Shown here in pieces: positions 12,590 through 25,507 of a stretch of 64,000 bases of DNA. The position numbers and the translations under genes were made by a program. This DNA comes from Bimastos eiseni (lineage: Eukaryota; Annelida; Clitellata; Crassiclitellata; Lumbricidae), in NCBI GenBank assembly GCA_959347315.1, contig OY365813.1, positions 33,646,995 to 33,710,994 on the forward strand. Reading direction: 5' to 3'. Numbering within the stretch: position 1 is the first letter of the stretch; each line of letters starts with the position of its first letter. Under the pieces are notes generated by a model, which ran no database searches, was not told the DNA's origin, and saw only the letters and a list, made by a program, of their open reading frames with translations.

Positions 12590-12905
12590 CGCCTCATCTT
12601 GATGCAAAGATTGCCCACCACCATCTATCTCAAGTTTCCTTATCTATCACCCTCTGGCCTTCCATTCTAAACTTAAGTCTCACCTTTACACGAACTCTTA
12701 CTCATACTCACTTGATCATCTACCTTTCAATCTTCGACTAAAATCACACACGCTTTAACAGCTAATCTGCCTCCTCTGACCCTCTGGAAACCGAACACTG
12801 ACCTTAGGGCAACCACTTTTATTTGACGCGGTGCTCGTGAATAAGCTGGTACACTGTGCTTGGCTTTCGAGTGGCGCTTTATAATTTCAGGATTGTTATT
12901 ACGAT
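12590..12905 (+). mobile_element. LINE 3' end (same family as 36466-37800)
   Basis: Shares with the long LINE at 36.5 kb the ordered blocks ttccattctaaacttaa, ctctggaaaccgaac, gctcgtgaataagctggt and tcgagtggcgcttta. A 5'-truncated insertion. Confidence 0.75.
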
Positions 12906-13924
12906 TACAGGGCGATTTGTTTATTTTCAGTGGAGGTAGATACATGTACAGAGGAAAAAGTAGGGTGTGGTACGTTAGGGCAGGCATAACATAGTGTTGG
13001 GCAAGAAAAAAACGAGGAGAAGGTCGAATAGTTTAAGGTATCTAAGGACCCCTTAGACCGTTGGGTTAGGGTCGACAGAGAATGCCAGATCAGTTTTTAA
13101 GGTATCTATTCAAGGCAAAGTGTTGCCTAGTCAACAAAACAATTATTACCTGCCCTCGGATTTCTTTTCAAAGTATCTGAATTGGCAATTGCCTAGATTC
13201 AAGCCAGAGTCTTGCCATGTCTACAGCATAATTATCTGCCCTTATTAAAATACTAGATTTCTCGTAGAGAGAAATTCTCAAATCGTGTCAGCAGTTAATA
13301 CCTGCTATAGGCGTTTACTTCCATTGCAATCGATTCATTGTGCCCCTCCCCCGTATTCCGGCACGCCTTCTACCACACAGAAAACAAGTACCCGCTTAAT
13401 CACTCATGTACCTGGGGTGCCTTCTCTCCATCGCACCCCTTGCCACCTCAACCACCGTCGGGGACCTTCCTGCCGCTTACTGCTCGTTTTACCCTACCCC
13501 AATCGTTCATTTGCCCCGTTTTATTTTACTATAACTCTTCGCACAGCAAGAGCGTTGTTCTACTAATCCTCGTCAAATATTTAGCCGCAGGGAAATACAC
13601 AGGAGCTTTCAAGATTTATCTCGCCACCTCGCGAGTCAACTCTACCGTTACGCTTGACAGGCACACAGCCGGGTTTGCATCTTAAGTGGACGGGACGCAA
13701 AACTTTTACTGTTTATTTTAGTATCCACTTAAATGAAAACGCCCTACTACACGAATAGCCATCTCTACCAATCGTACGTGACCGGGAAGGCGTAGTTGCT
13801 TTGTGTTTGCAGTTTAAGTGATCCGTGGCTAAGATGTCCAATGTAGAAACGATTTCGTTCTTGTAACGACACTGTATGAGTCTTGTCCATAGGAACCGAG
13901 TCTACAACCTTTGACTCTTCTAGT

Positions 13925-13943
13925 TATATATATATATATATAT
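13925..13943 (+). repeat. (TA)n microsatellite
   Basis: Short perfect TA run. Confidence 0.9.
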
Positions 13944-14059
13944 GAAATGTTGGCCACTCTGAAAAAGTGTTCTGCTTATAATGACACGCCTCTGAATAGC
14001 TAGCATCGGGCGTGAGAGACGCTATATAAATTATATCAGCAATACAAGCGAAACCCCGC

Positions 14060-14240
14060 CCCTTAACAACCAATCTGCCTTCTCTGACCATCTGGAAACC
14101 GGACTCTGACCTTATTCCGACTACCCTTTTGACTACCCATTTGATTTAACGCAGCGCTCGTGAACAAGCTTGTGACCTACGCTTGACTTTCGAGTGACGC
14201 TTTAGAAATATGGAGATTTTTATTGCGATTACGATAAATT
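14060..14240 (+). mobile_element. LINE 3' end fragment
   Basis: Same 3' UTR blocks as the LINE at 36.5 kb (tctggaaaccggac, cagcgctcgtgaacaagct, tcgagtgacgcttta). It ends about 230 bp before the first array-gene exon, so it may lie in that gene's promoter region. Confidence 0.75.
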
Positions 14241-14467
14241 CTCAAACACAAAACGATCTACTTGAGGGATTTGGCTCTCGGTCGGAGTTTGAGCAACGTT
14301 CTTAAGCGAATCTCGGCTGGCGCAGAACTTCAATGCCCCAGTAACCACGAGTTAATGCTTGAAGAAGCATTCGTGAATGAGTTGGTCGCAAAGTATTGAG
14401 TTCTGGGACGACGTCTGGAGATTACTAGTCTTCTCCAGCTTCACCGATTCATTCTGTGTTTGGTTAG

Positions 14468-14573
14468 ATGGACGGAGATACGAGGAGAATGTTTAGCGGA
14501 GTGGAGAGATCTGCGTTGGATTGGAGTCAAAGGATGGTGCGAATTTTATTGTGCGTAATCGTCTTGATGTCAG
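14468..14573 (+). CDS. array gene A, exon 1: signal peptide
   Basis: An ATG at 14468 and a second in-frame ATG at 14534 lead into the hydrophobic stretch MVRILLCVIVLMSG, then a GTTGGT donor after the first base of a codon (phase 1). Starting at 14534 gives a conventional signal peptide; starting at 14468 adds 22 polar residues in front. The phase fits the first cysteine-rich exon at 16430. No TATA element was recognised. Confidence 0.65.
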
Positions 14574-17500
14574 GTTGGTATCTGGTATCTTTTCTATTCA
14601 TTCATCCATTACAATAATTCAAGTAAGTAAATGTTAATGATGAGAACTCCGTCACTGTGCGCGCTCTCACAGTGCCAGTCTCAAGTCTGGGTAAAGTAGG
14701 AGGGCGACGTTAATAATCGATGTTATCACACAGTGTCGTTAAACTGCAACTTCCGCCACAATGGTGATCGATGAGTTCTATGCCCGAAGGCATGTCCATT
14801 GGCTTTACGCCACCGAGGGATGAGATGAGTGAGGTGGTCTCCCGTTGCCTTCGTCACAGCAACTCGTAACTCAGTGACTGGTGGGTTAGAGCCTGTGAGT
14901 CTGCGACCCCTTGGTTGCAAGGCACATGACATACCGCCACGTTACTGCAACCCATTTAGTGAGTAAGAAAATAAGTAAGAAAATGCTTTATTAGACTACC
15001 AGAAAACGCAAAAATAGCTTACAATGGGTATGAAATATATATGAATTTTTGACAGTCATTTGGCATCCGTATTATAGCAGATTTCTTAGCATAGGCATCA
15101 AACCTAGGTACGATGAGGTCATGTGGCCTGGATAGCCCCCAGTTCTCTGTGCAGAGGCACCCCGACCCAGGAGAGGCGGAAATGGCGATTAATAGGATGG
15201 AAAAGGAGGCAAACCTTGTCCAGAGATTCTGAACATCCATGCCATCTGTCAGCTGTCGACAGGTATTAGTTGGTTGGTTCCACACTTGTGCGAGAGCCCA
15301 CCACTGGCGATTCTTTCAGCTCACTGTGCATAGTTTGCTAACAGACGTATTTTACTCGTTCACTGTGACACTTGGCATTACTTAGGCCAGCGCAGAGAGC
15401 ACCTCTGACTGAGTAGATATCTTGAAGGGCGCCATATAATTGCTTGATTACATCATATTACATTACATTAATTCGTCTACAAACCCTTTTTGATCTTTTA
15501 CAGGTTCAATTTGACGTAATTATGACATGACGCTGACAATGCTTTGCATTATCCCTTTTTATCTTATTTATCCCTCATTATCTTACTTAATCTCTTCTTA
15601 TCCTGACTTGATTTTTCTCTTACAAAACTTTCAATGGCGTTGTTTGTTTTGTTTTGACAGTCATTGAACAAGTTGAAGGCGGGTAAAATTTTTCATCTCC
15701 ATTTATGTTCGAATAATTATGAAATGACTTTATTAAACTAAAGTATCTCTCTAATAGCCTCACTAGTAATTAAATCTTGAATAATAATGAAACCATTTAA
15801 TAACACAAATATGTCTTTAGTAAATTTAGTAAATAGCAATTTAATATATCGAATTATTATGAGTTGATGTTATTAAACGACTCAAACAAAATATTTTATT
15901 CTTAATGCTCTCATTAGAAATGCATTATCAAATAATTATGAAATAATATTATCAAACATCTAAGGTACATCTTTAGAAGATCCTCCCATTGTCTCCATTG
16001 TTATAGAAAGCTATTGTCATAGAACGTTCCTCCTCCGTATTATCTAGAGATTTGCCACTGTGGTTTAATCACTGTATTATCGCCATCTTCGTTTGCATCA
16101 TCATCATCGTCGTCGTCATTCTCATCACCAACTATTCTACAAAGTTTCTTAAACGAAATCGTGCCTTTTCAGTGGTTGGCCGTCACTCTGGAACACGCCC
16201 CCATTGGCTTTGCGCTTGTTCCACGTGGTCCACTCAGACTCCTTTTATACTCGCCTTATAACCGTTCCTTTCAGCCGTGCCGGGGTCGGTAGCGCTCCTG
16301 ATTATATGTCTTAAAGGGGCACTATATAAATTATTGTAACGAGTGAATGAATGAATGAATGAATGAATGAGCGTTTCAACAACTGACTTATCTTGCCTAA
16401 CACCTGTTTCTACCTATATCTATGTACAGGTGTGGATTGTCCAACATCCTATCAATGCGATACCTGCAACGTTACATCCTTAACCTGCAGTTCATGCAAA
16501 CCGCTGTATGGCCTGACACCTACCGGGTCCTGTCAGAGTGAGTGTGCTCCCCAGTACATACCAGGGCATGGTCGCCGAGTGGGTAGAGGTAGAGAGCGGG
16601 GAGTATTAGCGTGGAGGGTACGGGATTTAAGATAGTATTCGTCTGAGACGGTTATTGTGTATGGACCTTGTGCAAGTCCTTCGCGCACAATTGCTGAACG
16701 CTGTTGTATGGTGGAGTGTGCACTTCTGAACCGCTTTATAAGAAGGAACGAAATATCTAATACAGTTAGAATGACAATCCAGGAAGACACATTATGGGAA
16801 GGGAGGGGAGAGGAGGGGATATTAAAAATTAATTGCTGATCTACTTTTCATTGCGTGACAGACGCCGCTGTTTTCAACTTTTGAAGAGACTGGAATGACA
16901 GTGATGAAAGCGGGAAGACCGTGATCATCCTGGCACTATAACCTATCGGCCACCGTGCCAGGATGATCACGGTAGCCGATAGGTTATAACGGTCGGCCTG
17001 TAACGCGGAGAGCCCGGGTTTGATACTCGTCCAAGGCGTCGCTGTGTAGGGACCTTGAGCAAGTCTTTCGTGCACATTTGCTGTGCAAAATATTTGCAAT
17101 TGCGCCGTTGAAACGTGTGTGCACTTATGAACTAATTGTAAGAAGGGCAATATCAAATTACAATTGTACTGTATTTTACCAACCTCTCAAATGTATGCAA
17201 GGGGTGGGATGAAAGGGGAGGGAAAATAAAGAAATGAACTGACAAGTGTTTCGTTGCGTAATGATAACTACTGTTTGGCAATTTCTAAAAAAGTAGAAAT
17301 TTGACAAAAAAACGGGGAGACACATTACGGGAATGGAAGGTCAATGCGAGGTGAGGGTAGGGGAGAGGAGAGGGAATAAGATGGCAAACTGAACAATCTT
17401 TTCTTGCAGACTGTGGAAGTTCCTGTGGTGATTGCAGCGTCAATGGAGCCGGATTATGTGACTCTTGCGAAGCATCCTTTTTCCTAAACGATTCAAAGCA

Positions 17501-20500
17501 GTGCAGTCGTAAGTAAAGATCATAATTGTTTCACATAAAAGTAGTCATTAGGCTAATAATTACTGTCTCGGCCTTTTGAAAAGCGGTGATCGCCTCGTTA
17601 AGTGACATGGCTCCATGTAAAGCTACTTTTGAATGGTTGATTGAAAAACTCATCAGTAAAAGAGGTAATGATAACTAAATTGATTATCCAACTAACTCAA
17701 TTGCAACGATGTTCTGCTGGTTTTCAGCCTGCATTTCGAATTGCTTTTCGTGTCAAGATAACGTCAGCTGCAGTTCTTGTGTGACAGGGTACACACTCTT
17801 TTCCAATAACAACACATGTGGAGGTTAGTAATAGTGATATCATGTTACCGTCCTTAGTAATTGGGGTACTGGAATCACTTATGGGAGATTCTCATGCGTT
17901 TGTATGTGTGAATGTATTTCTCTTCTTATTCCTCTTTTCTTTCTTCTTCTTTTTCTTCCTCTTCCTCTTCTTCGTTTTCTTCTTCTCCTCCTCCTCCTCT
18001 GCCTTCATCATCTTCTTCTTCTTCGTAATTCCTCCTCCCCCTCCTACTTCTTCTTCTGCTTCTTCTTCTTATTCTTCTTCCTCTCTTCCTTCTCCTCCTT
18101 CTTCTTCTTCTTTTTCATTTTCTTCTTCTTCTTCATCTTTTCCTTCTTATTCCTCTTCTTTCTCTTGCCCTTATTCCTGCTTTTCTTTTCTTTCATTTTC
18201 TTCTTCGCTTTCATCTTTTCCGCGTCTTCTTCTGCTCGTTAGGCTATAAAAATTCTCCGTTATGTCACAGTGAATTGACTTTTAATTAAAGGTCGCACTG
18301 TCTTCAGTTTGTTCCAGTCACTGCTCTCAGGGTTGCGATAAAACAGGAGCCGGAAAATGCGATCTATGTGACCTCGGCTACGGAAACTCTTCGGACGGAT
18401 CTTGCGCTCGTGAGTACTCGCAAACAACAACATCAACATCTTGCTATGTAATGTAACGTTTGCTAGCTTCATTTCATCCTCATCAATTATTGGTTTGTTT
18501 GTTCAAGATAGATGGCTAGTTTGTAGTATAAGCGTAATCACCAGACTTATAAATCACCACTCTAAAGCCAAGCTCACAGCACAAGGTTATTCATGAGCGC
18601 TGCGTTGAACCAGAGGGGTTATCTCCAAAGGTTAGTCCGAAGAAGGTCAGGGTTCGATAGCTTATGAGCTATATGGACTGCTTGTCAATTCTACGGACTC
18701 AACTTAGGGATATCGTTGGCTGATGCTGCGTCAAGAATGATTGTGCACCATTGCTTTATGTCTTGCTAAAAAAAGTACGCGCTTATTAACTCCGTCGCTT
18801 GTTAAATATCCTACTCTAGTTCCGTCTCTTCTTTCTGTCGTTCTCGCCTCTTACTAATTATCCAGTTTTGCTTATTCCAGGTTGTTCTTCATCCTGTTCG
18901 CGATGCAACATCGTCGGAGCCGAAAGATGCGACCAATGCAATTTTGGTTATGGAATAACGTCGAATGGTACATGCGATGGTTAGTCGTAAACGCATTTTA
19001 ATGCAATGCAACGTCATTAGAAACAATGCATTAGAAAAGGTAGTGCAACACATAACAATGATGAATAAATAGTAACTTACGCAGTACACTAGGATCCGAT
19101 GCAATATAATATCCGATACAATACACTGGAAATAAGTAAGTATAGGCCCTATCCGCACTCTGGTGTAGCCTATAATACTGGAATTATTCTGACTTTGGAA
19201 TACATGACCATGTTATTCCATAGGCAGATAGTCTTGCGCAAACACTTTTTTTATTAGGATACTGTAATTTTAAAAGTATTGTATATACCAGAGTGCGGCA
19301 ATGCAGTTGGTCAAATAAATAATATATTTAGGCTACTTTTTTACAGCGCAATAAGATTCAATTTAGGTTTAATTCAATGCATACGTTTGACTTCTGCATG
19401 AAAATTATTTTAGAGGCATGTTTTACACTCGTCGTTGAGGAAATTTTTCGACGCACTTCTGTCCATTTCTATTAACGGTTTAGTACTTTACACTAAACGT
19501 TACATGCAGTAGTTTAGTTTAACGACACTGTGTGATGACATGGATCATTTGCGTCGCCTTCCTCCTCCTCTTTTATCCTGGCTTGGGACTGGCACTGTCA
19601 GAGTGCAAGCAGTGGTGCAGTTGCATGCATAGTTCAGCATGCACAAATCATTGCGTCAGCTATGGATGCAATGCAACAGATGCTAACAAATGTGACAGGT
19701 GCGACATGGGATATGGTCTCACGTCAAAAGGATCTTGCGAGGTGAGAAGTAGGCCTACCTTAGGAGCCTAAATTACAACAGCTCTCTTATTGAAATTATT
19801 GCATTGTTTTCAATCAAGACTTCAATGTTTCATTTTATTACATCAAGCCAAAAGAAAAAGGTTACGGTATCACAAAGTCTTATTAAAACGCATATGACCA
19901 GGAACTATTATTAATAGAGGATGAAATTCTCGCAAGAGGGGTGCGTATTAGGTGATGGGTTTTGATGCCAATGATACGATAGTGATCTGATTATGATTAT
20001 GATAATGACATGGTTAGGCCTATGTTATGATAATGATATGATAATAATATATTCTAAACGCTTCATTCTTGTTTTCACTTCGTTACCAAAGAAGCTAAAG
20101 AGGAGATGTCTTGAAATAGTCACTATCACCTTTCATCGTCACATAGACTAGTTTTTTAAAGACTTTTTTCTTATTAGGCCTACATGTATGGACACAATAC
20201 GCATGCATTGCAACATAATAATTAGCAGAGTATTTTACTAGAGTCACTGAACATTCATGTCATATGGGATTTTAGTCTCCAACTGGTAACTGTTTATTTT
20301 CAGCATGTTCTGATCACTGCAACATAACGGGCTGTAAAGTTTCTGGAGCGTACAAGTGCGATAAATGCGATCCAGGATATAAGATGGCAACAAACAAAAC
20401 CTGTGGCGGTATTTATATAATCTTAATTATTAGGCCTACACGAACCGGCAGTCTTCTATAGTGACTTTAATTAATCGTTACTTAGGCTATTTATTGAACT

Positions 20501-23500
20501 ATGACTCATTTAATGTTATTTTACAGCGTACAGTAAAATCATTAAAGCAATTCTAGAAAATTCAACAGAAGTGTGTCCACTATAATTTTCTTAAGTAGGC
20601 CTAATACATGCAAACATACATAAAGGAGCGCCATTATTGCACTTCTACGTCATTGCTATGTCATTATTACGTCATTATAGCGACACACTTACGTCAGTCA
20701 AATTTTACCTCATGTAAACATACCTTACTGCGGTGGGTCAAAAATGTCTACTAATGAACGAAGATACGGTACAGCGTCAGAGTTTTGTTCAATTCTTGAT
20801 TGTTATCTTTTTCTTGATATTATCCATAACTTTTGTGAAGCTGTTGCACTGAGAAAATTCTAAGATTTACACTTACAGTACAACTTACACATGCAAGTTT
20901 TAAATTGGTTTTCTGATGAAATTAATGAATATTTATTTTTTGCATTTCACTTAGCTTGCTCTCAACACTGTACAAAATACGGTTGCAACGTCACTGGGGC
21001 TTACAAATGCGATAAATGCGACGCTGGATATGGCTTCACGTCAAGTGGAGGATGCGATGGTAACAAGTACCAGCGTTTTGTAATTTAAATATGCATTTGC
21101 TTCGAGAGTCCTGAAAGCCAGAATCATATCAAATAATGATTAACAAGGAATCTATATTAGATAATTGGCTACTCGTTAAATATAAATTCGTATACACGAT
21201 TTACTCTTAAACAGATTTCAACAAAATCTAAATTTTGGTTCTGTTGAAAATATGATGTTTTTCATCCGCCAAAGGCATTTTTTAATCTTTCCGACATAGT
21301 TAATCGTCAACTTTCCTTCATTACTAAACATTAATGAATCAGCCTTGCTATGTTGACAAATGTGAACATTTCTTGGTCTCGATTATCGCCCCAAAACGAG
21401 TGACACGACTTTGACTTACATGGGAAATTTCCAGTCCTGTGCATAATAGATCCTAGGCGTTTAGACAACGTTTATTCAACACATTATGAGATTTAAGTAC
21501 GATTTAAGTTAAAGCAACCATGAAATGATTGCATTACAATTACCAATGTCACCAGTTTGCTAAAACTGAATTGTCTTGAACTTCCAAGAAACTTTTGAAA
21601 TCTGAATCCATGCTCTTGGCTTTTGAGTGGACTTTGGAGTTTAGGATTATGACTACGCTAAACATTTAGGGCCTACTCGACGTCACCGTTGATGGGTGTC
21701 TTGTACATTACTGTAACGCATGACGGAAGTCATTCTATCACATGCGATTGATTCTCTGACAAATGGTTCACCGACAAATGCCTGCTAATCCAACTTCAAT
21801 ATCAGCAAGAATTTTTTGCAATCAATTCAACTTATTTTAAAGCAAGAATTTTTGCCAGTAATCGAACTCCTATTTCAGCAAGAATTATTTGAATCTATAT
21901 GTCATCTTTTTTGTAAGAATTACTTTCATCAATCCAACTTCTATTTAGGCAAGTACTATTACATGTATTGACAATCCAGCTTCTATTTTAGCTAAAACAG
22001 TTGGCGAATAATAACCTTTATGGTCCTGAACCTTTCTGTCCATGAACCTGTTATCGGTAAACCATTTGTCGGTGAACCATTTGATGTGACACTGATCATA
22101 CTATAGCGCGGACTTTACATGCCGCTGAACACAGATGCCTGTTCATTTCAGTCTGTTCTGCTTACTGCACCGTGTACGGATGCTACTTTGACGGGGCCTA
22201 CAAGTGCGACCAGTGCGATGCAGGACACCCTCGGGCTAACCGAACCTGCGTCGGTGACCCTCCTCCTCCTCCGACTGGAAGTAAAGACCCCTTAACTGAA
22301 TTCACCTGTCTGATGAAGAAATACATTATCGTTAAGGACGTTAATTCGTATCTAATCATTTCAATGCGTAGGCCTACTCCTCCATAGCGATGGTACACGT
22401 GTCTTAAATGCACAAAGCGTTTATTGATGAAGCAAAAAAGCGAACTGTCTCTGGTTAACATATAACGAAACCCATTCATTGTAGTCAACGTTAAATTTAA
22501 TTTTTTACTCTATTGATCACAAAAAAGTTAAAATACATCGCGCACCGATCGTTGCTTGTTCACTGTTCAGCGCTTTGATGTTGACAAAATAACTCATATG
22601 TTCAGCATCCATTAATCGCTCAGGATGTTGCTTTCTATTTCGGAAAAAACCTACATTGTGAAATAATTCTTAATAAGTTGGTTCTGAACACCGCAAAGTA
22701 GACATAGACACTGTGATAAAGCGCTACACGGACATTGGAACGCAATATGTGAATACTGAACGGGAAGTGAAAATGTAATCAATCAATCAATCAATCAAAA
22801 ATACTTTATATAGCGCCCCTTCAAGGTAATCGCAGACGAAGAACAAAGGTGAACGAAGAATTAAAGTGGAACTAAAAATTAAGGCATGACCACGGAATAG
22901 ATGAACCAAAAGTGAAAGTTGAACTGAAAAAGAAACCTAAACTAAATACGAAAACGTGATGATAACATATTGCTTAGAAATGCGATTTATTTTTCAGATT
23001 GCTCTGCCAACTGCACCGCATTCGGATGTTACGCAACTGGGGCGTACAAATGCGTACGCTGTGATTTCGGATATGGTCTGACTTTCAACGAATCCTGTGA
23101 CGGTAAAAACTAAATAACAATAACGATACTGATAATAATATTCACACGTGATGCGTTAGATTTAGGTTTCAAGTCGATGTTTCTGTCGAGTTATGAAATG
23201 AAGTTTTATTTGTTTAGTTTGTTCTTCACACTGTATGACGCACGGATGCAACGTTACTGGTGCCTACAAGTGCGATCAATGCGATGTCGGATATGGTCTA
23301 ACATCAAATGGATCGTGTGATGGTAATAATAATTATCAGATATACTCAACGGTTTTACAAGAATTATTGATTACACGAGTAAAAGAAACATAGCGGATCA
23401 GAGAGAATGTCTTCATGATATTCGACTTTTCTAAGTATGTCGGAACGCTGAGAGTGCGGAAGCGGGATGAGATACGAATAACAGCAGAAGAAATGAGTTG

Positions 23501-23686
23501 GCTGCGGAATGTCGCAGGTAATTTCAAGATTACTGAAATAAGAAACAATGAAATAAGGGTATTCCAGCAGATTTGCTAGACAAGGTCGTTCAAGAATTGC
23601 TTCGATGGACGGAAGTGTAGAGAGAGACAGACAGAGCGACATGTAGACCGACAGAGTGGATAGAAAGAGAGAGACAGAGACAGACG

Positions 23687-23752
<66 letters not shown>

Positions 23753-25474
23753 TATATGAAACAAAGAGTTACAAGTGCGAGTAGTGTGACGTTGTAGTGA
23801 CGTTGTATACGGTCTCACAGCAAACGGATCATATGCGACAGTAAGAAATTCACAGAGGCATCCCGACGAGTATCAAGCGACACACCTTTCGCATTCTGAA
23901 CCATTTTAGGTATTATTTTAGACGTATTGTGTGACGGTTCTAAAGATAACCAAAACTATTTCCAATTCAAAATGGCTATTATAAAAAATTGGAGAACTTA
24001 GATAATTTGATATCATTTCAAATTTTAAAGCACGGATTGCACATTTAGGTTGGCCTATAAGAATCTCATTTAGATGTTAACTGTGACATGCGATTTATTT
24101 AAGCTTGTTCTGCACATTGTGCTACTATTGGCTGCAACCTGACTGGGGCTTACAAATGCGACCAATGTGACGTCGGCTATGGCTTAACGTCAAATGAATC
24201 ATGTCACGGTAATCATTTCAATGCCTACATGCATTTATAAATGCGAGTTTGGTCCTTACAAAAATGATAAATCATCTAAATTTTGGCCACGATTTTTTTC
24301 GAAGGATTTCGTTAAGATCGTGCTTGTTGATATTTTTTATTCAGCCTGTTCCGCGTACTGTACGAAGTACGGATGCAACGTTACTGGAGCTAACAAATGC
24401 GATCATTGTGACGTTGGATATGGACTGACAGTAAACGGATCTTGTGACGGTAGTCATTTTAATGTCTACATGTTGCTAGAGATTTTCAAATGTGACTGAT
24501 TACTTGTGATCATGATAAATAAGTTATCTAAGACGTGTGTCAACGATTTTCCTAAGATTTGGAAACGATTGTGTTTGTTGATTTTAAAATTCATTTTCAT
24601 TGTTGTTATCATTACGTGTGTTGTTAATTCAGTCTGTTCCGCGTACTGTACAACATATGGATGCAACGTCACTGGAGCTTACAAATGCGACCAATGCAAC
24701 ATCGGATATGGTTTCACTACCAATGGATCATGTGACGGTGAGACATACCTAAGGGCAACTTGAAGAGCTTCAGACGACTAATCATTCATATTCTAAGCTA
24801 TTTTCAGAATTGAGTTGCATTGCCTACGTCATTTCAAATACGATTCGGAATTTAAAAGTGTAAGTGTGTTGGTGCAAATAACATCCATGAGGCTTCCCTG
24901 AAAACTTTCGACATAACTATCACTCAAGTTAAGAGAATTCAGATATCGTTTTTATCGGTTTGATTGAAATGACAATAATCAATTTTTGTAGAATCTCGTT
25001 TGAAAATTTGCCTTCATATGTTCTATAATGTGAATATTTTAGTTTGCTCTGCACACTGTACAACTGTTGGCTGCAACATGACTGGAGCTTACAATTGTGA
25101 TCAATGTGACGTCGGATACGGTCTAACGGCAAATGAATCATGTGACGGTAATGATTTCAATGTCTGCATGTTGCTAAGCATCAAGTAATGTGAGTTTTTC
25201 CTTAAAATGACGAATCACTTATAAAAATGTTTTGTCTACGATTTGTCTAAGTTTTCTTAAAGATTGCATTTGTTGGCATTTTCTATTCAGTGTGTTCTAT
25301 TTACTGTACAACTTACGGATGCAACGTCACTGGAGCTTACAAATGCGATCAATGCAACGTCGGATATGGTCTCACAGCAAATGGATCTTGCGATGGTAAT
25401 AATAACAGTAGTACACTCATTCAATTACATCATTAACTTGTATACAGTTAAATTAGTATTAGTAGGCCCTGTTA

Positions 25475-25507
<33 letters not shown>

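Larger units (their letters stand above)
7354..12590. other. intergenic stretch with old repeats only
   Basis: No exon recognised on either strand. Contents: a SINE-like head at 8333, an array of the 33-35-bp GAAGCTGGATTGATGA-type motif at 10920-11200, and two hAT-like terminal motifs (CAGTGGCGTAGCGAGG at 11362 and CAGGGTCGGTTCCTGG at 11991). The block cttctgcggccgaaagttcg at 9540 recurs at 54849. Confidence 0.5.

Noticed and set aside
17818..18249. Overlapping Ser/Phe-rich frames of 143 and 112 residues
   Set aside because: They translate the CTT polypyrimidine tract inside an intron; composition, not coding, keeps them open.
23364..23818. Leu/Ser-rich minus-strand frames
   Set aside because: Translation of the GA/TC microsatellite.
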